A stretch of 36,111 nucleotides of DNA from positions 1 to 36,111 of the forward strand of contig JAADFX010000010.1 of assembly GCA_013152685.1 (NCBI GenBank). Direction: 5' to 3'. The DNA comes from Methanobacteriota archaeon. Lineage in GTDB: Archaea > Hydrothermarchaeota > Hydrothermarchaeia > Hydrothermarchaeales > BMS3B. Below the pieces are notes generated by a model. That model was given only the letters and a program-made list of their open reading frames with translations, was not told where the DNA came from and did not search any database. The position numbers were made by a program, and so were the translations under genes. Positions 6,804-13,559 of the stretch are shown here, one piece after another (the first letter of the stretch is position 1; every line of letters starts with the position of its first letter).

Positions 6804-9386
6804 GCACTGGGCGTTATGCCGAGAATACCCGTGGAGGTACCTGGGAATTTGGAAAAGTTGCTTTCAAAAACAGATAAAAAAGAGCTCCTTGAAGATGTGT
6901 TCAATTCCATGGGGGAGGGCGTAGTTGTCATAGACTTGGACTACAACATAGTGGAGGCCAACCCCGCGGCACTGGAACTTTTCGGACGCACCAGGGAGGA
7001 GCTCATCGGCAGGAAGTGCTACGAGGTTATCCACGGGGAAGATGCCCCCTGCCGGGGGATTCTCTGCCCCCTGGCGGAGTCCCCGAAGCGCGGAAGGCTG
7101 AAGGGCATAATCCACGAGCATCTGAGGGGAAGCGGCGAGCGGTGGATTGCTGAAATCTCTGCCACGCCCATCAGGGACAAAAGCGGCAGGATAGTCGGGA
7201 TAGTTGAGATAAACAGGGACGTGACCAGGCAGAAGAAGTTTGAGAAGGAGATAAAGCACCTCAACAGGGTTCTCAGGGCGATAAATGAGGTGGGGAGCGT
7301 TATAACCAGGGAGAGGGACAGGGACTCCCTCTTCCAGTCGGTGTGCGAGATCCTCCAGCGGGTGAGGGGCTACAGGATGGTCTGGATAGGCGTGCCCAGG
7401 GAGGAGACGGGGGAGGTGGTGCCGGTGGCGAAGGCGGGCGTGGACGACGGCTACTTGGAGAGGGTTCGCATCACCTTTGACGATTCCGAGACGGGCATGG
7501 GTCCGACGGGCATGGCGATAAAGACCCGGAAGCCCCAGGTTGTGCGCGACATCTCCAGCGATGAGAACTATGCCCCCTGGCGGGAGGAGGCGATGAAGAG
7601 GGGCTACAGGTCCTCGGCGTCGGTGCCCATTGTGTGCGGCGACAGGGTTTATGGCACAATAAATGTGTACTCTGACTCCAGCGACGTCTTCACCGAGGAG
7701 GAGATGGAGCTCCTGATGCGGGTGGGGGAGGACCTGGCCTTCGCCCTCAGGGTTATCGAGGATGAGGAGGAGAAGCGGAGGGCTGAGCAGGCGGCAAAGA
7801 AGAGGGCGGAGCAGCACGCTGTTATTGCGAGGCTGGGAGAGCTCTTCATGAAGGGCGTGGGCGTGGACGCGCTTATGCAGGAGGCGGTGGAGCTGGTGGC
7901 AGAGGCGCTGGGTGCCGAGTTCTGCAAAATCCTGTGGCTGGAGGGCGAGAACCTCCGCCTCATCGCCGGCGTGGGCTGGCGCCCCGGAATGGTGGGCAGC
8001 GCCACCGTAAGCGCTGATACGGCATCCCAGGCGGGCTACACGCTGCGCACCAGGAAGCCTGTGCTGGTGGAGGACCTCCGGGAGGAGAGGCGATTCAGCC
8101 CGCCCCGCCTGCTGACGGAGCACGGTGTGGTGTCGGGGATAAGTGTGCCCATGATATACATGGACAAGGTCTACGGGGTTATGGGAGTCCACTCCAGGGA
8201 GCGGAGCAAGTTTACCCAGGCGGATGTGGACTTCCTCCAGTCGGTGGCAAACATAATCACCGCCGCCTTTGAGCGAATACGCACCGAGGAGATACTCAAG
8301 GAGTCCCAGAGGAAGCTGCGCGAAATCCTGAGGGAGATGGACAGCATTCTCCACACCATACCCGCGGCAGTCCTAACCACGGATGTGGACGGGACGATAA
8401 ACTACTTCAACCGCCGCGCCATGGAGTACCTGGAGAAGGGGGAGGGAGAGATTTTCACCACCCGGATTGGAGAGCACTTCCTGGAGCCGGGGGTTGAGGA
8501 GAGGGTGCTGGAGGTCCTCAGGGGCGAGGCGGAGGAGCCGGTCACCCTGGAGGCCACACTGCTCTCGGGCAGGGTTGTGCAGCTTTCAATTTCCTCCATG
8601 AAGGACGAGGAGGGAAGGATAGAGGGGGCTGTGGTTTCCTTCGTGGACATAACAAAACAGAAGGAGGCTCAGGAGAAGCTGAAGCGCGCCTATGAGGAGC
8701 TCAAGGAGATAGATGAGCTGAAGAGCAACATAATCGCCAATGTGAGCCACGAGCTGCGCACACCCATAACCATCGCCAAGGGCTTCATGGAGCTCGCCAT
8801 GGTGGAGGAGGATGAGGAGGACAGGAGGAATGAGCTGGAGTCGGCAATCAAGGCGCTGCGCAGGCTCAACGACATAGTGGAGGACCTGATAGAGATCGCA
8901 ACTGTGCAGCGCGGGGACCTCACCCTCCACAGGAAGCGCACCAGGGTGGAGGAGATAGTGAGGAGCGCTGTGGAGGAGAGGCGGGAGCTTGCGGCTGAGA
9001 AGGGAATAGAGATGGAGCTGGAGATTGACTACAGGGGCGAGGTGGTGGTTGACCCCTTCAAGCTGAAGAGGGCCCTCCTCAACCTGCTCGACAACGCCAT
9101 TAAGTTCAACAGGCCCGGCGGGAGGGTGAGGGTGACGCTGAAGGGAGAGAATGGGAGTGTGAGGATAAGCATCAGCGATACAGGCATTGGAATCCCGAAG
9201 GACAGGCTCAAGGACATCTTCAAGCCCCTCACCCAGCTGGACCCCTCCCCCACCAGGAGGTACGGTGGAACGGGCACAGGGCTGGCGGTGACAAAGCGGA
9301 TTATAGAGGCCCATGGGGGCAGGATATGGGTGGAGTCGGAGGTGGGCAGGGGGTCCACCTTCCACGTGAGCCTTCCCGTCGAGTGA
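6801..9386 (+). CDS. Soluble multi-sensor histidine kinase (PAS-GAF-GAF-PAS-HisKA-HATPase)
   Basis: This 861-residue protein has no membrane segment. Domains in order: PAS (about 30-145), with a Cys-containing loop CYEVIHGEDAPC; GAF (about 175-320); a charged helical linker; a second GAF (about 355-500); a coiled-coil linker; PAS (about 515-635); HisKA with SHELRTP, the phospho-acceptor being His650; and an HATPase domain with NLLDNAIKFN (N box), DTGIGIP (G1) and GGTGTGLAV (G2). It should sense an internal small molecule or redox state and pass phosphate to a receiver. The gene for a receiver protein follows 40 nt downstream and is the likely partner. The start is either the GTG at 6801 or the ATG at 6816; the TATA box favours the first. 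Ligands are unknown. Confidence 0.92.
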   Translation: MALGVMPRIPVEVPGNLEKLLSKTDKKELLEDVFNSMGEGVVVIDLDYNIVEANPAALELFGRTREELIGRKCYEVIHGEDAPCRGILCPLAESPKRGRLKGIIHEHLRGSGERWIAEISATPIRDKSGRIVGIVEINRDVTRQKKFEKEIKHLNRVLRAINEVGSVITRERDRDSLFQSVCEILQRVRGYRMVWIGVPREETGEVVPVAKAGVDDGYLERVRITFDDSETGMGPTGMAIKTRKPQVVRDISSDENYAPWREEAMKRGYRSSASVPIVCGDRVYGTINVYSDSSDVFTEEEMELLMRVGEDLAFALRVIEDEEEKRRAEQAAKKRAEQHAVIARLGELFMKGVGVDALMQEAVELVAEALGAEFCKILWLEGENLRLIAGVGWRPGMVGSATVSADTASQAGYTLRTRKPVLVEDLREERRFSPPRLLTEHGVVSGISVPMIYMDKVYGVMGVHSRERSKFTQADVDFLQSVANIITAAFERIRTEEILKESQRKLREILREMDSILHTIPAAVLTTDVDGTINYFNRRAMEYLEKGEGEIFTTRIGEHFLEPGVEERVLEVLRGEAEEPVTLEATLLSGRVVQLSISSMKDEEGRIEGAVVSFVDITKQKEAQEKLKRAYEELKEIDELKSNIIANVSHELRTPITIAKGFMELAMVEEDEEDRRNELESAIKALRRLNDIVEDLIEIATVQRGDLTLHRKRTRVEEIVRSAVEERRELAAEKGIEMELEIDYRGEVVVDPFKLKRALLNLLDNAIKFNRPGGRVRVTLKGENGSVRISISDTGIGIPKDRLKDIFKPLTQLDPSPTRRYGGTGTGLAVTKRIIEAHGGRIWVESEVGRGSTFHVSLPVE

Positions 9387-9426
9387 GGCAGGAGAATGGG
9401 GCAGGCAGGACAGAGAGGTGGTTGAT

Positions 9427-9795
9427 GTGGCCAGGATAATGCTGGTGGATGATGAGCCGGAGATAAGGTACATAACCCGGAGGATGCTGGAGAGGGCGGG
9501 GCACAGCGTTGTGGAGGCGGGGGACGGGGAGGAGTGCCTCAGGAAGCTGAAAGAGGAGGAGGTGGACATTATTCTGCTTGATGTGATGATGCCCGGGATA
9601 AAGGGGTGGGAGGTGTGCCGCAGGATAAAGGCGGATGAGAGGACGCGGAGGATACCCGTGGTGATGTTTACTGTGAGAACCAGCGAGAGTGACGTGGAGG
9701 AGAGCAAGAAGTCGGGTGCGGATGCCCACATAAACAAGCCCTTCGACATGAAGGAGCTACTTGAGGTTATTGAGAGGGTGCTGGGCGATAGGTGA
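9427..9795 (+). CDS. Stand-alone response regulator receiver protein
   Basis: This is a 122-residue CheY-like domain with no output domain. The acidic pair is in LVDDEPE, the phosphorylated Asp in ILLDVMMPG (residue 52), the switch Thr in MFTVRTS and the conserved Lys in INKPFD. The ORF track begins at a GTG at 9418, but the GTG at 9427 stands 6 nt after GAGAGGTGG and gives the usual N-terminus (M-ARIMLVDDE). It follows the histidine kinase gene and probably takes phosphate from its His650. Its 3' end overlaps the end of the convergent methyltransferase gene by 39 nt. Its output partner is not apparent here. Confidence 0.9.
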   Translation: MARIMLVDDEPEIRYITRRMLERAGHSVVEAGDGEECLRKLKEEEVDIILLDVMMPGIKGWEVCRRIKADERTRRIPVVMFTVRTSESDVEESKKSGADAHINKPFDMKELLEVIERVLGDR

Positions 9796-10287
9796 GCCCT
9801 CTGGGGTCTTCCAGCCCCTCACCACGGCGAAGTGCTCGTAGTAGTCCACCTCCACCCTCGCGAAGCGCTCAAACTCAGCCACGACCTCCTCTATGTCCAG
9901 CTCGTGCTCGCACCGGAAGTCGCGGAAGGCGAGGAGGGCGAGCTTTCCCCTGGGCTCGGCGGTAATCACCAGCCTCCTCGCAACGCGGAACATCTCTTTA
10001 ATCACGGCACGCCACTCCGGGATGTGCGCCAGCGCAGACCAGGTAGCGACAACGTCGAAGCTCCCGCTGCGGAAGGGGAGAAGGCGCGCGTCTCCAGCCA
10101 CAACCTCGCCTATTCTCGCAACCCTCGCCGCGTCTATGTCCAAGCAGACCACTCTGCCGCGAATCTTCCTGGCCAGGTACCCCGAGCCGGTGGCTACGTC
10201 GAGCACCCTGCCCGAGCAGAAGCTGGCGACTCTGCGCAGCACCCGCTCGCGGCTCTCAAGCTCTCCGAGAAGAGCAAGGAGGCTCAT
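9757..10287 (-). CDS. Class I SAM-dependent methyltransferase
   Basis: The ORF track starts far upstream in an AT-rich region that belongs to the divergent gene. The plausible start is the ATG at 10287 (MSLLALLGELES), giving 176 residues. Motif I is VLDVATGSGYLA, motif II VVCLDIDAARV, then GDARLLPF and FDVVATWSALAHIPE, as in the UbiE/Methyltransf_11 group. The substrate is unknown. A TATA-like TTTAAAG lies about 25 nt upstream on the minus strand, with no ribosome binding site, so the transcript is probably leaderless. The stop (TAG, 9757-9759) is inside the response regulator gene, a 39-nt convergent overlap. Confidence 0.85.
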   Translation of the reverse strand: MSLLALLGELESRERVLRRVASFCSGRVLDVATGSGYLARKIRGRVVCLDIDAARVARIGEVVAGDARLLPFRSGSFDVVATWSALAHIPEWRAVIKEMFRVARRLVITAEPRGKLALLAFRDFRCEHELDIEEVVAEFERFARVEVDYYEHFAVVRGWKTPEGSPIAQHPLNNLK

Positions 10288-10292
10288 GTCCT

Positions 10293-10336
10293 TAAAATTA
10301 GAATAATAAACTTTAAATAGAAGCACTCTAATTTTA
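10293..10336. promoter_or_regulatory. Inverted repeat in the divergent promoter between the methyltransferase and the AT-rich gene
   Basis: TAAAATTAGA (10293-10302) and TCTAATTTTA (10327-10336) are a perfect 10-bp inverted pair with a 24-nt spacer. They lie between the divergent starts at 10287 and 10346 and flank a TATA-like TTTAAA, a layout that fits a shared operator. Confidence 0.45.
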
Positions 10337-10345
10337 GTTAGTGGG

Positions 10346-10768
10346 GTGTCTATTGTGAAAGAAATAAACCTTCCAAACGATACAAAGATAGTGGTGGCTG
10401 ACCATAAGGCTTGGTTACTGGAAAAAATTGTAAAAGATGAGGAAACAATAAAAATCATATTACAATGGTATAGCCAAAAACCTGAAAGAGAAAAAAGAGA
10501 TATATTGGCTGCCATTGGAGGTGCAATAGCAGGTTATGCGATTGACAAAAAGAGAATACGTGGAGCATCTATTGGTTCTACTATAGCAGTTGTGACCAGA
10601 ATGATTTATGACAGATTTGCAAAAGATGAAATCAAATTTACAGATGAACAGAAAAAATTGATTGAAAAATTAATAAACAGAAAACCAGGAGAGATAATTG
10701 AATTATCTGATGATGAATGCGATATTTTAATTGATTTGATCAAAAAAGTGCAAGATAAAAACAAATAG
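10346..10768 (+). CDS. AT-rich orphan protein of unknown function
   Basis: This 140-residue protein is not recognised. The coding sequence is strikingly AT-rich and uses AAA/ATA/TTA-type codons, unlike the GC-rich genes on both sides, which suggests recent acquisition. The middle (residues about 52-80) is Gly/Ala/Ile-rich (AAIGGAIAGYAID and GASIGSTIAVV) and resembles a glycine-zipper segment that could sit in or on a membrane. The flanks are strongly charged and helical, with a Lys-rich C-terminus. The start is GTG (10346); another GTG at 10355 is possible. It is divergent from the methyltransferase gene and followed by a cluster of stem-loops. A small toxin, phage or plasmid-derived protein is possible, but nothing proves it. 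Confidence 0.65.
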   Translation: MSIVKEINLPNDTKIVVADHKAWLLEKIVKDEETIKIILQWYSQKPEREKRDILAAIGGAIAGYAIDKKRIRGASIGSTIAVVTRMIYDRFAKDEIKFTDEQKKLIEKLINRKPGEIIELSDDECDILIDLIKKVQDKNK

Positions 10769-10815
10769 ATTCATGTATGGAATTAGAACTAATTGTTTCA
10801 TGCGAAGAGATAGAT

Positions 10816-10914
10816 GTGACAAAGTCACCACTAGAAGGTGAGGGAGGGTTGGTAAGGGCGGGGTTGCCCGTCTCACGCAGTAGCGTGATAGGGTGACGAA
10901 GGCGGCGCCCTTAC
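10816..10914. ncRNA. Cluster of strong stem-loops: candidate structured RNA or terminator
   Basis: GTGAC-AAA-GTCAC (10816-10828) is a short hairpin. Further on, GTAAGGGCG (10852-10860) pairs perfectly with CGCCCTTAC (10906-10914), enclosing a small hairpin (CGGG-GTTG-CCCG, 10859-10870, which competes for two bases) and a 6-bp hairpin with a 4-nt loop, TCACGC-AGTA-GCGTGA (10873-10888). The right arm of the outer stem includes the stop codon of the minus-strand DUF59 gene. This amount of nested pairing is unusual for an archaeal intergenic region. It could be a small RNA, the end of a lost mobile element, or a bidirectional terminator. I could not match it to a known RNA family. Confidence 0.35.
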
Positions 10915-11189
10915 TTGCAGAGCATCTCGTTGAGCTCCTTCTCCTGCACGTGCCCGGAGACGCGCACCTTGACCTTCGTGACCCCCTCCACCTTCTCCAG
11001 CTTCTCCTTGATCTGCATGCTTAGCTGCACACCAAGGGGGCAGAAGGGCGAGGAGGGCACAAAGGTCAGCGAGACCTCGCCGTCTTTCACCTCCAGGTCC
11101 TTTATAAGCCCCATGTCGTACACGCTTATGCCGGTGTGCGGGTCTATTATCTCCTTCAGCGCCTTTACCACAGCCTCTTTTTCCACCAT
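10911..11189 (-). CDS. DUF59 / MIP18 family iron-sulfur assembly protein
   Basis: This 92-residue protein is a MIP18-like (DUF59, SufT/PaaD-related) domain. Visible signatures are IIDPHTGISVYDMGLI near residue 14 and PSSPFCPLG with the conserved Cys near residue 50, followed by a strand rich in Lys and Val (VEGVTKVKVRV). Members help assemble or transfer Fe-S clusters to client proteins in the cytosol. It is transcribed in the same direction as and 38 nt downstream of the CysRS gene. A CysRS-DUF59 pairing may be chance or reflect cysteine/sulfur supply. Confidence 0.85.
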   Translation of the reverse strand: MVEKEAVVKALKEIIDPHTGISVYDMGLIKDLEVKDGEVSLTFVPSSPFCPLGVQLSMQIKEKLEKVEGVTKVKVRVSGHVQEKELNEMLCK

Positions 11190-11227
11190 GCTTTCACCTG
11201 CCTAAGCCTTGAGCCCTAACCTCTGAA

Positions 11228-12643
11228 CTATTTTCTCCACTTCCAGCGCGTGCCCTGGGGGGTATCTTCAACCACAACCCCGTGCCTCAAAAGCTCCTCC
11301 CTTATGCGGTCTGCGGTGGCGTAGTCCCTCCGCCTCCTCGCCTCCTCGCGCTCGCGTATCAGCCTGAGAAGCTCCTCTGGCAGCTCCCTTTTCTCCTCGC
11401 GGATTACGCCGAAGACGCGGTTGAAGTCGGCGAAGAATTGCCTGAGCGCTTCCACATCCGCGGCGCTCGCCCTGCTCGCACTTATCGCCCTGTTCGCCCT
11501 GCGCATGAGCTTAAAAACTGCCGCAAGGGCGCGGGGTGTGTCCAGGTCGTCGCAGAGGGCGGCTTCGAACTCCTCCCTTGCCTTCTCAACCTCCCTCGAA
11601 AGCTCAGTGGGCCCCTCTGCGCTGGCGGAGTAGCCCGCGAGGCGGGCAAGGAAGTCGTTGAGCCTCTCCACCGCCCGGGTGGCGTCTTCCAGGGCTTTAA
11701 AGGTGAAGTTGAGCTTCCTGCGGTAGTGCGTCGCCAGCAGCAGGTAGCGTATTGCAAGCGGGTCGTAGCCCCTCGCGAGGAGGTCCCTGAGCGTATAGAA
11801 GTTGCCGTAGCGCTTGCTCATTTTGCGCCCTTCCACGAGCAGGTGCTCATTGTGCACCCAGTAGCGCACAAAGGTCTTGCCCGTCGCCGCCTCGCTCTGG
11901 GCAATCTCATTCTCGTGGTGGGGGAAGATCAGGTCCACTCCCCCTGCGTGTATATCCAGGGTCTCGCCCAGGTAGCGCATGCTCATGGCGCTGCACTCAA
12001 TGTGCCACCCCGGCCTGCCTTTACCGAGGGGCGTGTCCCAGTAGACGTCGCCGTCCTCCTCGCTCCACGCCTTCCACAGCGCAAAGTCGCGCGCCTCCTC
12101 CTTCGCATACTCATCCTGCCTCACGCGTGCGCCCGCCTTCAGCCCCTCCAGCTTCAGCCTGGAGAGCTTCCCGTATTCTTTGAACTTTGAGATGTCGAAG
12201 TACACGCTTCCATCTTCGCCGCGGTAGGCGTAGCCCTTCTCCATGAGTTTCTGAATCAGCGCCACCATCTCCGGGATGTGCTCTGTGGCGCGGGGGTAGT
12301 ACTCCGCCCTCTCTATGTTCAGCTTCTCCAGGTCCTCGAAGAAGGCGCGCTCGTAGCGCCGCGTGTACTCGCGCAGGCTTATCCCAGCGTCGCGGCTCCG
12401 CTTTATGGTCTTGTCGTCCACATCGGTTATGTTCATCACCTGAAGCACGCGGTAGCCCAGGTACTCCAAAAACCTGCGCAGCAGGTCCTCAAAAACATAC
12501 GCGCGGAAGTTGCCTATGTGGGCGTAGTCGTAAACCGTCGGACCGCAGGTGTACATCCTCACCTCGCCCTCGCGCAGGGGCACAAAGCGCTCTTTCCTGC
12601 GCGTCATGGTGTTGTAGAGCCTGAGAGGCGGCTTTTCTGGCAT
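11228..12643 (-). CDS. cysS: Cysteinyl-tRNA synthetase
   Basis: This class I synthetase charges tRNA-Cys with cysteine. The first zinc ligand and HIGH motif are in CGPTVYDYAHIGNFRAY; NITDVDDKTI, GWHIECSAMS and HHENEIAQSEA follow. The KMSKS loop reads KMSKR (GRKMSKRYGNF). The C-terminal helical and anticodon-binding region is present to the end, with WKWRK as the last residues. The ORF track extends to 12685, but the N-terminal extension MQHLLLVVIKQV is not typical. The ATG at 12643 (MPEKPPLRLYNT), with AGG 8 nt upstream, gives 471 residues, the usual length; an ATG at 12649 is the alternative. A strong TATA box of the divergent gene lies further upstream. Confidence 0.95.
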   Translation of the reverse strand: MPEKPPLRLYNTMTRRKERFVPLREGEVRMYTCGPTVYDYAHIGNFRAYVFEDLLRRFLEYLGYRVLQVMNITDVDDKTIKRSRDAGISLREYTRRYERAFFEDLEKLNIERAEYYPRATEHIPEMVALIQKLMEKGYAYRGEDGSVYFDISKFKEYGKLSRLKLEGLKAGARVRQDEYAKEEARDFALWKAWSEEDGDVYWDTPLGKGRPGWHIECSAMSMRYLGETLDIHAGGVDLIFPHHENEIAQSEAATGKTFVRYWVHNEHLLVEGRKMSKRYGNFYTLRDLLARGYDPLAIRYLLLATHYRRKLNFTFKALEDATRAVERLNDFLARLAGYSASAEGPTELSREVEKAREEFEAALCDDLDTPRALAAVFKLMRRANRAISASRASAADVEALRQFFADFNRVFGVIREEKRELPEELLRLIREREEARRRRDYATADRIREELLRHGVVVEDTPQGTRWKWRK

Positions 12644-12719
12644 AACCATTACCTGTTTAATAACAACTAAAAGGAGATGCTGCACTTCGCGCTCCTGTTC
12701 AGCGGCATAGCCAGGTAAA

Positions 12720-12730
12720 ACTATATATAA
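12720..12730 (+). promoter_or_regulatory. Strong TATA box
   Basis: ACTATATATAA is close to the archaeal consensus. It lies about 30 nt before the ATG at 12756, and GTAAA just upstream could be a BRE. The next gene is therefore probably transcribed strongly as a leaderless mRNA. Confidence 0.6.
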
Positions 12731-12755
12731 GCTCCCCCGGGAAATTTAGGTTATC

Positions 12756-13352
12756 ATGAAGAAGAAGGTGACGATTATCGGCGAAGTCCACGACGTCGGC
12801 TACCGCCCCTTCCTCCTGGGCCTGGCTGAGAGCCTGGAAGTTGAGCGCTTTTTTGCCGACAACACCTACGTCAGCAGCAGGCAGGCGGTTTATGCTCTGG
12901 TTGACTCTTCCGAGGAGAAGGTGAACGCTTTTATCGAAATCGCTTCCTCGAAGTTCCCCGAGAACAGCCGTGTCGAGAGGGTGGAGGTTGAGGACTACGC
13001 CGGCAGTGTTATGAAGACTGAGAACTACTACCGCTACCTCACCGCAGCGCAGCTGGGCAAAATCGCCACCTACGGCGGGAAGATGCTTAAAAAGCAGGGG
13101 GAAATGCTTGAAAAACAGGATAAAATGCTCAAAAAGCAGGGTGAGATGCTCAGCAAGCAGGATAAAATGCTGGGTAAAATGGATGAAATGCTAAGCAAGC
13201 AGGATGAAACCATCCGCGCGATTAGAGAGGAGGGGGAAAGGAATAGGGAAGCCCTCAAAGACCACCTCGCAGAGGATATAGCGAGAATATACGAGGAGAT
13301 AGACGAAATAAAGGCGACCCTTGCAAGAGTTCTTGAGAAGGTTGGAGCGTAG
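12756..13352 (+). CDS. Acylphosphatase-like domain fused to a heptad-repeat coiled coil
   Basis: This 198-residue protein has an N-terminal acylphosphatase-like domain (about 1-90): IGEVHDVGYRPFLLG corresponds to the GxVQGVGYR phosphate loop and keeps the Arg, and VERVEVEDY closes the fold. From about residue 110 it contains six consecutive heptads of the type ML-x-K-Q/M-x-x (for example MLKKQGE, MLEKQDK, MLSKQDK), then a charged helix to the end. The heptads should form a long parallel or antiparallel coiled coil. Acylphosphatases hydrolyse acyl phosphates; whether this one is active is uncertain because the usual Asn-containing strand is not clearly matched. The strong TATA box suggests high expression. 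No membrane segment is seen. Confidence 0.8.
   Translation: MKKKVTIIGEVHDVGYRPFLLGLAESLEVERFFADNTYVSSRQAVYALVDSSEEKVNAFIEIASSKFPENSRVERVEVEDYAGSVMKTENYYRYLTAAQLGKIATYGGKMLKKQGEMLEKQDKMLKKQGEMLSKQDKMLGKMDEMLSKQDETIRAIREEGERNREALKDHLAEDIARIYEEIDEIKATLARVLEKVGA
13083..13208 (+). repeat. Six tandem 21-bp coding repeats
   Basis: Six in-frame 21-bp units, each starting ATGCT and encoding ML-x-K-x-x-x, lie in the coiled-coil part of the acylphosphatase-like gene. Units 1 and 3 encode the same heptad (MLKKQGE). Copy number could vary between strains. Confidence 0.8.
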
Positions 13353-13374
13353 CCATCACAAAAATCTTTGCAAT

Positions 13375-13405
13375 GTTAGTATTCTAACCACGGGTTAAAA
13401 TAACC
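13375..13405. repeat. Nested short inverted repeats upstream of the 41-residue ORF
   Basis: GTTAG-TATT-CTAACC-ACG-GGTTA-AAA-TAACC contains three mutually exclusive hairpins with 5-bp arms. They lie 14-44 nt upstream of the ATG at 13419. They may be an operator, an mRNA switch or a terminator of the preceding gene. Confidence 0.35.
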
Positions 13406-13418
13406 TGAGGTGAGGATA

Positions 13419-13544
13419 ATGGGAATGTGCGCCGGCAACTGCGGGACCCACGCCCACGCTGCGGCGGAGGAGGGCGTGCAGCTCTACGACCCCCGCAGGG
13501 TGAGGAAGCTCACAGAGGACGACCTCCTCAGGACCTACTGGTGA
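13419..13544 (+). CDS. Small Cys/His protein (41 residues), not in ORF track
   Basis: This short frame starts at an ATG preceded by GAGGTGAGG, one of the best ribosome binding sites in the window, and ends in TGA at 13544. The N-terminus MGMCAGNCGTHAHAAAEEG places two Cys and two His in ten residues (C4, C8, H11, H13), suggesting a metal or cluster site. The rest is charged and ends LLRTYW. Codon use is GC-rich like the neighbours. It lies between the acylphosphatase-like gene and the convergent Fae-Hps gene. I do not recognise a named family; a small zinc- or iron-binding protein is a reasonable guess. Confidence 0.6.
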   Translation: MGMCAGNCGTHAHAAAEEGVQLYDPRRVRKLTEDDLLRTYW

Positions 13545-13559
13545 GTCTCTAACCTCTTT

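Noticed and set aside
8586-9749. 387-residue minus-strand ORF over the kinase and receiver genes
   Set aside because: It lies opposite conserved HATPase and receiver motifs and has no recognisable motifs of its own.
10288-10515. N-terminal extension of the methyltransferase in the ORF track
   Set aside because: It reads through the promoter and the AT-rich divergent gene. The residues are hydrophobic and unlike the family; the ATG at 10287 has a suitable TATA box.
10890-10910. GGTGACGAAGGCGGC resembling a 16S rRNA segment
   Set aside because: The similarity to the conserved GTGGCGAAGGCGGC region is short and flanking sequence does not match rRNA; no rRNA fragment is claimed.
10769-10910. 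Possible tRNA gene in the stem-loop region
   Set aside because: There is no T-loop GGTTCRA-type sequence, no D-loop pattern and no cloverleaf arm spacing.
13083-13208. Tandem repeats as a CRISPR array
   Set aside because: The repeats are contiguous 21-bp coding heptads without spacers.
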